Part shown: in pieces, positions 9,017-19,887 of the stretch
How positions within the stretch are numbered: position 1 is the stretch's first letter
How the letters are laid out: every line of letters begins with the position of its first letter
DNA from: Silene conica
Lineage: Eukaryota > Streptophyta > Magnoliopsida > Caryophyllales > Caryophyllaceae
Direction: 5' to 3'
Assembly (NCBI GenBank): GCA_029255685.2
Contig: CM055318.2
Span: 12,343,001 to 12,407,000 of the forward strand
DNA length: 64,000 nt
Notes under the pieces: model-generated
What the model saw: the letters and a program-made list of their open reading frames with translations, nothing else
Databases searched by the model: none
Told to the model about the DNA's origin: nothing
Translations under genes and position numbers: made by a program

Positions 9017-10192
9017 AAGTTTAAGTGTGGGGAGGTTAGTTTGTTGTTGTTGGTTAGATGGAGTAGTTGTGGTTGGAGTGTGGATTGGATTTGGTGGTGT
9101 TGGTCCCTTGTGGACATTTGTTGTGGAGTTGGATTGTTGGTAATTTTGGTGGTGTTGTGTTGTTTAAACATGTTTATTGTGTTTTATACACATCTCTTAT
9201 GTTTGTGACATGTCTTATATTGTGTTTTACTTTCCCATTTTTTTTGAGGAAAAAACATTAAAAATTTGAAAAATTTGAAAAATTCAAAAACATGTTTTTG
9301 ATTTATTAGTGTAGAATTGTATATATTTTTGCTTGTTTTCTTTCCTCTCGCATAGGCACTACCTTACTTGAGCACCGATATGGAATTTGAAGATGCCACG
9401 GTATGATCGCTCCAACCCTCATTTCGCTCTCATTTTCTTTTCATTTGTTTATTTGAAGGAGGATGGGCTTGTATGTGGAGGATTTGGAGTGTATTGTGGA
9501 GATTGCTGTGTGGTTTGTGTGCCTTTGTGCTGTTAGGATGCATTAGCTTGTTTGACATATAGTTGATGGATTCACTTGCATTATAACATGTATATTTTAG
9601 TTGCATTCATGGCATGTAGTTGCATTTAGTAAAATATTTTGAAAATTGCCTAATTGAGAACCTTGACAAAAACATTTAGGCCATTGCAAATGATTCTTCT
9701 ACTTGTGACTTCGTCTTTTAGAATGGTTTTGAAACACTCTAGGTTATGCTTTGCTAGTATCTTTCAAACCGTGATCCGCTACCAAGTCGAGGGTTTGCAT
9801 TTTGAATCACCTTGTCCAACCTCGTGATGCGAATAGGTATAGATTGACTAGTCTTGGTGACCTTGTCGGTTTGGGTGGGATGGTAACTTGAGATTTTTGA
9901 TGGTTTTTGAATTGCTCATTTCTTTAAATTTTGGTGTGAAATGTTGAAAAAGTTGAAAAAGAAACCTCTTGTGGAATAAGATCGTGTAGTTTAGGTGGAG
10001 GCGTACCACTTCAATGTGCTTTGGAGGGGGGCCAAGGATTTGTCTTCCCACTTGGTCGTGAATTCGACCGCCCAAAGACAGAGTGATTGTCACCCCGATA
10101 AGCTATTGCCTAGAGGTTAACCGGTCGCCTAATAAGCGATTGGCGAAAGCGAAGGGCATTAGCACGCGTGGGACAAACCCCATCTTAACTCA

Positions 10193-10257
10193 TGAAAGAA
10201 AAAAAAAAAGGAGAGAAAAAAAAAACATGACAAAAAAGGGAGATAAAAAAAAATTGA
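10193..10257 (+). other. Purine-rich tract
   Basis: A long run of A and G broken only by a few pyrimidines, about 620 bp before the 3' LTR. It parallels the tract at 4111-4208. Confidence 0.5.
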
Positions 10258-10874
10258 GGTCATTTGTTGTGTTTTCCACCTTTATGAAATGACTTGAGCA
10301 TTTAAACACGAAAATCGATTTTGCTATCCTTCCTTGACGAACTTGGGACGATCCATGACCCTTACTTGTGAAGAGTCTAGACCCGGTTTATTCCTTACCT
10401 CTAGCATCATGGGGACATCCTTCCATTCCATCCGATCACCCTCGACGGAAGTATTTGGATCATGGTTTTGAAAGTAGCCTAGGTTAGCATTATTTGGTAG
10501 TAATTTGTTGCCATTCTTTTAGACTTAGTGACTTGTTGAATTAGTATTTGTGAAGGAGTTTATGTTGTTGAATTTGTTCTCTTTTAGTTGATATTCGCCA
10601 CTTAGATGAGGAAAGTGGGTTTTCTTTTGTTGATACATCTTATTGATAATTTTGTGCTTCATGTTAGGATGTGTCCAATTTTCCGCAAGCCCCTACTTGC
10701 CTTGCAACGGAGTACATACCTCATTGCGTTTCATTGTGAGTTGAAGGGACGGAGAAGGCCCGTTAATTGTCTTTCATCGGATATTAGTAGTTTGTATAGT
10801 TCTTTTATATTACGGGTCTTAGTATAGTTTGTGAGCTTACTCGAGGACGAGTAAGAGATATGTGTGGGGAGATT

Positions 10875-12291
10875 TGATAATACCATTTTTTTACCGATTT
10901 TTAACCCATATTTATCTCTTATTTGTGCGAAATAATAAACCGAGTTAGTTTTATTTACTCACTTTAGTGTCATATTATATATTAGTCGATTAGTTTAAAA
11001 TAATATTATACCATATTATTTGTTAGTGTTTTGGTACCGTTTTTGTCTTTTTATTTTATAGATACCCGAAAAAAGAAGAGTCGGATTAAATAAAATGAAA
11101 TGAGACGGAACTCTGATTGGGTCAAGTGGAGACAATTTGAACTTGACGTATTTGGACCGAAGATTGAATATCGGACAAGGATTAACTCCTGGTGGTGTTG
11201 GGCTCATGCTTTAAACGAACAACAGTATTCACGATTTCTTGTTTTCTGAGCCCAAAAGAAATACCATTATTCAATTAATAATATTTTGTTGTGGGGTTCA
11301 CGGGAGGAACAAAAAGGAGAAGCAGCTTCTTCACTCAATTTTGGGTGCTGGGTAGGAACTTTTCGACAAGCAGAGAGGAGAAGTAGGAGTAGTATTAAAC
11401 AAATTTTCCATTTTTCGTTTTCATTCTTAGCTTAGTTTTAGTTTTAGTTTATCTTTTGAATTTACAAAATTCGTGTAACGATCTATCATCTTATTCCGTT
11501 CAATTAAAATTTGGTATGAATTATTTCTCCCTTTTTTTACTTATTGCATTTTTCATTATTGTTATGTTTACTTAGTCTAATAACTTTAATTAATCAAAAT
11601 TTTAGTCTTTTAACAATTTTACCATGTTTAGTATGGTTTATCATGTTTAGTTATCAAATTAGTTTAAAGTTGTATTCTTTATTGTTCCATTATGCTTAAT
11701 TTCATGTTTAGTGTAGTTGTCATTGTTTTATGTTAGATTAATAATGAGTAGTGAGTAGTATTTTCACTAGGGTGCGATTAGGCTCCGACATGTGTAAGTT
11801 ATCGACTTAATTCCACCGACTTGGTGTCGAGGGGGAGTTTATTGGGTTAATTAAGGGATTTGATTTGTTTATGTTTTATTTGGGATTGTTATTGGCTCTT
11901 GACCCTTGACCGTCGACGAGAGTTGGCTAGGTTGGGAGTTGGTTCACCCCACTTGGACTAGTTTGTCGTCTTGAGTTGAACCCGAGAGGGAGGATTTGAG
12001 AGGGGTGCCCTTAGTTTTCGGTTTGAAAACGACTCTCGGGAGAGGGAGTGGGATGACCGGGGTATAGCGCGGACTTAGAACCTTAATCTTGGGGAAAGGG
12101 GAGTCAAAATAGGCGTATTTTGGTAAGCTTTAACCCTTGACTTAAGGAGTTTGATGCATGAGCCCGGGAGGGAGTTGTGTCGACATAGCTAGTGTCTCAT
12201 AGTGAGCCCGAGAGGGAGTCTATGAGCGAATTAGAGGCGTCTCACCATTAACCTTTCCTCTTGACAACTTGTTATAGAGTTAAGCGGTAAT
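10875..12291 (+). repeat. 3' LTR of the gag-only element, truncated
   Basis: It starts TGATAATACC after the GTGTGGGGAGATT polypurine tract. By comparison with the 5' LTR, about 305 bases are missing from its right end: the match stops at GCGGTAAT and unrelated sequence begins at 12292. Confidence 0.8.
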
Positions 12292-14388
12292 ATACCATAA
12301 GAAAAGACTCTTATAGAAACTACGGGAGGACACTCGAAGAAAATTATTCAAAAGATTTTGTAAAGGCTCAAGAAAGGGTTCTTGGATTTAGATGGTGATC
12401 TAAATGTGTCAATGCAAATTCTAAAGACCATGAAATTTATAAGACATACATGCTAAGAAATGAGATTTATTGGGAAAAGCATATGTTGACATGTGGATGC
12501 CAACAATCTACAAAGTTAAGGGTAACCTTGTTGAAAGTAGTAAGGTAATTCATTGAGAATGAATTCAGTAAACTCAATAACCATTTTTCAAAAGGGTATT
12601 TGAAAAGGATGTGACTATTAGCACATATGGTTGAAGTCCCAACCATTTCAATTCATTAAATGTTAAGGAACATTGAATTGAGTGGGAGCTTTATGATTTA
12701 CGGTTAAATGTAAAGTTCAGTGGGAGTTCTCGCTCCAGGATTTGAAGCTATTGAGTCATGGGTATGACTTCGGGATCTTCAGAATCAGGCAAGAACAAGA
12801 GTTTAGTGAGAGTAAACGTTATCTAAAACAACTCATTGCTCGTTTGGAATGAAGCATTGATACTCATGAAAGGTACACGAGTTTTTGGTTCTAGATGACA
12901 TATTGATATGAATTAAATCTAATTGAACATGGGATGTTTAGTTGAGATTATAAGAGACATCTTGATGTTAGTATTAAGGTTGTTCATGGAGATGAAGATA
13001 GTATAACCATGATGTGATCATGGAAATTTATCGAACCTTAAGTACTATTGTTTGCACGTTTAAATCACTAATGTTTCCGCCATTAGTATAATCGTGTAAA
13101 GTGGATGCGCACCGCTTACAGGACAACCCCTTGGAGCAGGTGTTAAACCAATGATTAAACCTTGGTAAATTGTCAAAGTATTCTCCAATGAAAATGAAAG
13201 ACAAATTCAAGATTTTAGAAGATAACTTAGTCGTATGGTAAAAGGTTTGCAACGACTCAAGTTCCAAGATACCAAGCAAAGATTTGTGATAATCTTTGGC
13301 TTACATTCATTGACTATGCATCTCAATGACTTGTATTTTAACTACATGGTCATCACAAGATTCTACAAAATGTGTAAGTTCACAAATTATGTAAAGGCAT
13401 TGCTGTGGCTGGGAGTTACACAATGCAAATAATCTTATTCGCTAGTCATGAGAATGACTTGTCTCTTTCAGAGGAAAGATCAATGTATGGATATGATCCG
13501 CAAATTGAACGCTCGCACGAACCGTGGTAAACCTGGTTTACTCAAAATGAAGATAATTACAATTTTAAGGGATGTAAACGAGAGACCCTAAAGCTGATTG
13601 TAAATTAAATAGTGTTCAAAGGTTGACCACTTGGATGGTAGAATCCACTAATTGTTTGAGTTATTTATAACTCACGAAAGGTCAAGTAAAATTCAAATGG
13701 GATGGTAAGACCATATTGAACCCCATTAAAGTGAATTGAATTATCATGACCTCGCCCCTAGTTGCTTAAGTGAGGTGACATCTCAATGCAACCGGATGTG
13801 TGATGCGATTGATGGCGAGTTCAATTGCCATAGAGTCATACGAGATGACTAATCGATCACCTAGGCATAGACATGTTAAGATACATTTGCCGGGCTAATG
13901 ACCGCTGATAGAGCTCTGGCGTACTCTTACTAAAAGACTGCCTGGTCGTGGCGGGAGCATCTTTCGTGTTTCACATGAGTCAGTTCTTGGACTAATGACT
14001 GTTCTCTGAGGTGGCACAGTTTTCAGATTAACTTTGTTCTATGTCCTAACACCTTCGTAACTGGGGTTTATAAGGACATATTTTGGGTTATGATGGACTA
14101 TGGCCAGCCGGAAGGAATAAGTCGATTAGGAATTGTCCACCCCTTGTCAGGGTTGAGAAATATCTCTAGGCCACTCGAGGAGAATAATAACTAGAAATGC
14201 GTGGCCACGCTCGGAAGGTATCTATGGTAGATAATTCCGGTCAGTAGTTATAACTCCAGATCGAGATAAACCACTCTAGATTTTAATCAATTGCCGGCAC
14301 GACCTGAGAGGATGCCATGCATTGAGTGGGAGATAGTAATAGGGCAAGAGAATTGGTAACACACACTTGTCTCGGACAAGTGGGAGAT
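12292..14388 (+). other. Internal remnant of a probable Ty1/Copia element, 5' truncated
   Basis: About 2.1 kb with no ORF above 85 codons and no recognisable pol domain. It ends in the polypurine tract ACAAGTGGGAGAT directly before an LTR, so it is read as the 3' internal part of that element. The left edge coincides with the truncation point of the gag-only element's LTR, so one deletion may have removed both ends. Confidence 0.5.
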
Positions 14389-15698
14389 TGTTGGAGGAAG
14401 TGTCCTCGACAATAGTGTGTTGACGTAATTAAAACTCATTTGAATGAAACGCAACTGGGAGTGTTACTCTTTTAAAGTCAACTGATCAACATTTATCGAT
14501 AGTGATTGGCTGTCTAGAGTTTGACATTATCGTCATATGATGGTGGTGATCAGTTGATCCCTTAAGGTCATATCTTTAGGGAATTCCGTCTCAATGGAAC
14601 GATTAATTAATATTGTATTGGATACAAATTAATTAATAACTGGAAATTTTGGAAATAATTTTATATGACGAATATTTTTATAATGGGATTATAATAATGA
14701 AAGTCAAGGTAATGAAATCGTTTTGTTACTCGGTTTTTATTTATTCGCTTGGGAAACGATTAAATTAAGAATGAACACGGTTGATCATAAAATTACAAAG
14801 AGTTGTAATTAAATTATGACATTACATTTTTATGCAATAATAATTTCGAAATTATTAGTGCAATTATTTAAATGTAATAAATTTGTAAATTGTAAATTTT
14901 AATAGTTAAAATTGCACAATTAACAAATTGGGTCATGTGTTATGAAACATGTATGACATGTTACAAATTAACACAATTGACAAAGATAAAATGGGTCCCT
15001 TTGGTGCCCCATTTTCAGCCGTGATATTGTATGTATGTGTGTGGATTGAGTGTATAAATTAGCAAGTGATAGTGTGTGTAAGTGAGCAAGGTGATGGTGT
15101 GTAAGATACACAAAGCATATGTGTAAGGAATATTGCTCACTTTATGTAAGAGCACAAGAGGCATGCATAGGCCAACTTGGCTTATGTTGGCCGGCCAAGA
15201 GTGAGCAAGGTAGCTCACCTTTGCTCTTTAAATACACTACAACACACTTCACAAAAGATTACTAGTTTTTGGCTAAGTCTTTTGGTGCTAACACACACAC
15301 TACAAACCTTATTCTCTCTAAGTTTCTAAGCAAAATAGTTTTTACTAAGAAACAATTATTTCCATTACTAATAATATTAAGGGTAATATTATTAATATTT
15401 CTAGTATACTAATACTAATTTTCTAGTAACAAAATTAGTAATAGTTTGAGATCGGGTCCTTGATACGCACCTTTAGGAGACGATTTTTGTTAGATCGTTT
15501 AAGGGTAATTTCGGTGGCTTGAAGACTCAAATAATAGGTGATTATTGAGTATAAACCTTCTAAAACCAATGTAAGGACCATTACATCTTATGATATCATC
15601 ATGCATGCATAAGATCCATTTAAGTTTTATAACCTAAACTTAAAGAAACAAAACTCACATTAGATTTGAGTATAAAATGAGGAACTTAGTTCCCAACA
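14389..15698 (+). repeat. 3' LTR, probable Ty1/Copia
   Basis: It starts TGTTGGAGGAAG after the polypurine tract ACAAGTGGGAGAT and ends TTCCCAACA, so it has TGTTGG/CCAACA ends and is 1310 bp long. These ends and the GTGGGAGAT tract are usual for plant Copia elements. The 5' LTR is absent, so neither the target duplication nor the family can be checked. Confidence 0.7.
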
Positions 15699-17022
15699 GT
15701 TAAGGCCTACAAAATAACAATTATGCCTAATTGCTCTAAATTTGATTTTCGTGTATTGTCCCGTATCTGACTTGACACGGACACGTTAAAAGATATTACT
15801 TTTTGTTTAGGTATTTTTGTAGCCGTCGAGTTGTGAATTTTTAAAGGGTGTTGAATTGATTCAACTTAATTTGGAAGAAGTTATGGGTTTAGGATGACTT
15901 TGGTCCAGTTCTTTTCGGTTGAAACGAGTTGAATTGAGTTTAATGAATTAAAATTTAATTTGAACTAAATTGAGTGGAACTGAAACTGAAGTGAAACTAG
16001 GTTGCAACCCGTGAAATTCATGGGCCTTTCAGTTTTTATGGAATGGAATCAAATTATACTGTTGTTGGGATTTTGCATGATTCCAGTTTTTAAAATTTTA
16101 TTGCACAATATTTCTATTTTTAAAACAATATTTTTCAGCGTGTTTTAAATTTGATTTAAGAAATATTTCATTCCATAATATTCCATAATATGATTTGGAA
16201 TTATAAAATCATATATGGAATAAGATACTTGTAGAGTTGTAATTTTTAAAATTTCATTTCATAATATTTCTATTTATAAAAGTTTTGCTTATAGTTAGTA
16301 TTTAGTTTAGGAAATTATTCCAATATTTTCTCATATTGCAGATATTATGGAATAAAAACTATTCACGATGGTATTTATTATTCACGGTTTTTTAATTTTT
16401 TTGTTTGGAATGAATTTCAATCCATAATCACCGAAAGACCAGTGTTACTGGGATTTAGCCTGCTTACTCCTATTAAAATATTATTCCATAATATTTCTAT
16501 TTTTAAAATAATTGCTTAGAATTAGCATTTAGTTTAGGAAATTATTCCATGATTTTCGCGTATTGCAAATATTATGGAATGAAAATTATTCTTGACGGTT
16601 TTGAAATTATTTTTCACGCTTATTTAAATTTTTTTGGGAATTAATTGCAATCCATAATCCTTCCATATCCAACCATAATATCTGAAAAATCTCCATAATA
16701 ACTGAAAGATCTCAAATTTTTTTTATTTCTTTTTTTCTGACATTTATTTTCCGGAATTTGGCAGTAGCTCTAAAATTGCGCCACATCAGATTAAGGTAAT
16801 TTTCTGTGATGCCACGTCAGTAATGTGGCTATTGCATTAGAAAAATATATGATGAATTTAATTGAATTAAAAGTTTTTTTGGTAAAGAGATTAACTGAAC
16901 ATAATTGATTGAATGGAATTAAAACTTAATGGAATACGCTCAAGCAAAATTAAAATGAGCGAAATTAAGCGAGAAAGTATAAAATCTCAAACCCATACGA
17001 AGTGTTTGTAAGATTTTTTTTA
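15699..17022. other. AT-rich intergenic sequence
   Basis: There is no gene. Words such as CCATAATATTTC and TTTAGGAAATTATTCC recur between 16140 and 16570, giving two diverged copies of a roughly 200-bp stretch (about 16240-16380 and 16480-16620). Confidence 0.5.
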
Positions 17023-17115
17023 GGAATTTTCTACGAGGTAATCCTCAATTTTTTCGATTTCTAGAAGGTAACCCTATATTTAGTTAAGATCACACTAATA
17101 ACCCTATATTTCTTA

Positions 17116-17763
17116 GGGGGCGTTTGTTTCGCGCATGGGTATGAGTTTGGAATCAGGAATCATACCTGGAACTCCATACCCGATACCTTGTGTTTGTTTC
17201 AATTACAAGTGGTATGAGTTTGAAACTAAGTTAAAGTTAAAATATGTAAAATTTAATACTTTAAATAATAATTTTACCATATAAAATTAAGAAAATAAAG
17301 ATTTTATCAAATAATTATATAACATATTTCCTTTACAATACGTGTTAATATTTATTTTTCGCATTTTTTATAATTGTAGTTTGATACCCATGGGTATCAA
17401 ACTCATACCCACCCCCTCCCTGGGTATGGGAAACCCATACCTCGTGGGTTTGAGGTATGAGTATGAAACCCTCGGATTTGATAAACAAACACGTGGTATG
17501 GGTTTGGCTCATTCCAAACCCATACCTCATACTTTTTCACAAATTCTTATTTGCAACGGCACTATCCGTCGCAAGCTTGTGACGGATACCGTTTCTTCTC
17601 ACAAAATACCCATTTTTCCTCTTTCTCTGACACTATTCATGTGGTCCCCTTTCTCCACTAACTCATTTTGTATCCATTTTATCTCACAAAATATCCGTCA
17701 CAAATGGTGATCCGTCTTAAGAAAAACGGACTGATACTTTTTAGGTTTGAACCAAACACCCCC
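17116..17763. mobile_element. Tourist-like (PIF/Harbinger) MITE
   Basis: It starts GGGGGCGTTTGTTTCG and ends with the reverse complement of GGGGGTGTTTGGTTCA, with a TTA duplication on both sides (17113-17115 and 17764-17766). Internal inverted copies around TGGGTATGAGTTTG strengthen the call. It lies in the left arm of the larger TIR element and is itself interrupted at 17538. Confidence 0.85.
17538..17733. mobile_element. 196-bp MITE with 9-bp target duplication (MULE-like family)
   Basis: It is flanked by ATACTTTTT at 17529-17537 and 17734-17742. It starts CACAAATTCTTATTTGC and ends AAAAACGGACTG, and contains CCGTCGCAAGCTTGTGACGG. A copy of exactly the same length lies in an intron at 58753-58948 and a 194-bp copy at 46150-46343. 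Nine-base duplications point to Mutator-type transposition. Confidence 0.85.
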
Positions 17764-18961
17764 TTAAAAAGTAATCAGGAAAAAATTCCGTCAAAGTTGA
17801 CGTTAAATGCCTACTTAGAGGTAATATTAAGGACTAACTAATTACATAAAAATAAAATAAAATAAAAACAAAACCCAAACCCCAAACCCCCAGCCCCAAC
17901 CCTAACCCCCTAACTGATCATTCACATATTGTTTCGTTCACGAATCACAAACCCATTCACTATTCCTCTGCCAACCCAAATTAGGGTTTATGAACCCAAA
18001 ATTAATCGTCTAATCCACCTAATTTTCACTGATCATCTTTCACCAAGAATTTGTATTCTTCATCCTTCATTTGTGGTTGTGGTTTACAGGTATTCATTTT
18101 TCTCCTTTTATCGTCTTAAGCTGAAGGCAAAATTAATCGTCTAGTTTAAGATGAATATATTATTCATCCGTCTTAAGCTGAAGGCAGTCAAATATTACTA
18201 CATGGTAATAATAAACACAAATATTTTGGGATTTTATAAGCAACAAGTAGATTAATTTGATATATATTTAAACCGTTTAAGTTTAAAACGGATAAAATCC
18301 GTGTCAATTGAGAATTTATGTATTTCCACATTCACTCTCTGTAACTTGGTAGAGTTATGTTGAAAAATTTGTCAAGACAACCGAGATTGAAGCCACCTCA
18401 ATTCGGTAGATAGGTGTAGTATGGACTTCAATTTTTGATTTGTCATCGACTTTAAATGCCCCTGCAGTTGGGTTTTGTGTGCTATACTCATTTGTTGTAT
18501 TACTCGTTGTCGTTTTCAAGTTTTTTTTGCTGTAGCTTACACTAAGATTGTTTGTTGTGCAAAATTTGGTCAGTGTCGAACAAGCAAAAACCCATCACAA
18601 GGTAATACAACTGAATAGGCTGAGTAGTATATGAAATATGAAATGAAAACAGACACCAAGAGGTGTGTTTGTAATTTTATATGATCAGAATATATAATTT
18701 GTAGGGTCTCAGAAATTTCGGATCTTAAGATTCAAACATTAAAACTATGCTTAATAAACTTCACATGAGCAAGAATTATAAATATGTTTGGGAAAGTCCT
18801 CTCTTAATCACAACATAAGTCAACTCTCAAATTTGACGGAATGGAAAAATAAGGTCATCAACTTCTTATATAGAGTACAGGGTTATCAGTGGGAGCTTAA
18901 TTAAATAAAGGGTTACTTTATAGAAATCGAAAAAATTGGGGCTTACCTCATAGAAAACCCC

Positions 18962-19887
18962 TTTTATTTTTTTTATTTTTTTTATTTTTCATGCTTATAA
19001 GTCAAACCCGGTATGAATTTTAGAAAACCCTAGAAAGAGGTGGCATGACCGGTTCCAAACCCTTGGTATCAAATTATTTAAGAAAATTGCACAAAACCAA
19101 AGTTCCTATTAATTACTGTATTTCTAAAGTTAACAATCAACCAAACAACCAACCTTCCTTCACCAAGCTTTATTTTGTGTCAAGGTTTCTTTCTCTCTAA
19201 TCATTGATTAATGTTTATGCTTTTTTACTTTGTTTTGTTGACAATTCTGTGTTCATTTGCAACTGAAACTTTTTTATTTATTTATTTGTTTTTTTTTTTT
19301 TTTTATTTTTGTTGTGATTTCGTAGAATTTTTAATTGTTTATGCCATATAGTTTATTGCTATTGCATATCAACTGTTCGACGAATTGCCGCAGTTGTGCA
19401 ATGTCCGTCTCCTGCTAGTTAATAGTATCTGTCTCAGTTGCAGACTTGCAGTCATCCTATTGGTTGTTGCGGCTTAGTCTCACTGGCCAATATGCCTCAG
19501 TGTGAAATTGTCGCCGCACTAGGCTGTTATACCCTTTTAGTACGGCCGTGTTACGCTATTCCGGATTAAGTTAATATTATGATGACAGTAGTTGGTAGTT
19601 AGATTTGTGATCATGCTGTTCATTCAATATTGTTAAATTTATTGTAGGGTTAGTTGCATGGAAAATTCTTGGGTCATATGAGTTTGGTTTTCATCAACCT
19701 GAACTCACTATAAAGGTCTAAATTGCCTTGTTTCCTAAGCGAGTCGGAGTTAATCCTATTGTTTTGCGGTAGTTGTTGAGGCATTGGAATAATGTTATAG
19801 CTGCATTACATAAATCAGGTTTCTTAACATACGGTCTAGGAAATTCACTTTTATCAATCTTATGCACGACTCCCAGGGAATTTAGCC
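18962..19887. other. Upstream region of the PDCD2 gene
   Basis: There is no gene. It has poly-T stretches near 18965-19000 and 19275-19310. It should contain promoter and 5' UTR of the gene starting at 19888, but I see no convincing TATA box. Confidence 0.5.

Larger units (their letters stand above)
8766..10874 (+). other. Non-coding 3' region of the gag-only element
   Basis: About 2.1 kb with no convincing ORF. Its landmarks come in the same order as in the element at 1-6438: a GGGA-loop hairpin, a G-rich tract, an A-rich stretch with AAATTTGAAAA words (9250-9295), a purine tract (10193-10257) and a polypurine tract at the LTR. The shared order suggests a common, non-coding functional layout. 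Confidence 0.6.
6439..12291 (+). mobile_element. Gag-only LTR retrotransposon (TR-GAG-like)
   Basis: The parts are a partial 5' LTR (6439-6887), an Asp-tRNA-type primer site (6891-6907), one gag-like ORF, a 2.1-kb non-coding 3' region, a GTGTGGGGAGATT polypurine tract, and a 3' LTR from 10875 cut off at 12291. There is no protease, reverse transcriptase or integrase. It matches the general description of terminal-repeat elements with only a GAG domain. The outer part of the 5' LTR should lie left of the window, split off by the element at 1-6438. Confidence 0.8.
17023..18961. mobile_element. Long-TIR DNA element (MULE-like), non-autonomous, with nested insertions
   Basis: The sequence from 17023 (GGAATTTTCTACGAGG) matches the reverse complement of the sequence ending at 18961 (GGGGTTTTCTATGAGG) over about 130 bases, including TTTTTTCGATTTCT and ATTCCGTCAAA. 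In the left arm the match is interrupted by the MITE at 17116-17763 and resumes after it. Without the insertion the element is about 1.29 kb. Flanks are T-rich, so the target duplication is unclear. There is no transposase. The inside holds 5'-UTR-like sequence (about 17920-18090) that could be captured gene sequence. Confidence 0.6.

Noticed and set aside
17866..17915. Telomere-like AAACCC/CCCTAA words
   Set aside because: The run is short and irregular, with no tandem TTTAGGG units, so an interstitial telomere is not supported.
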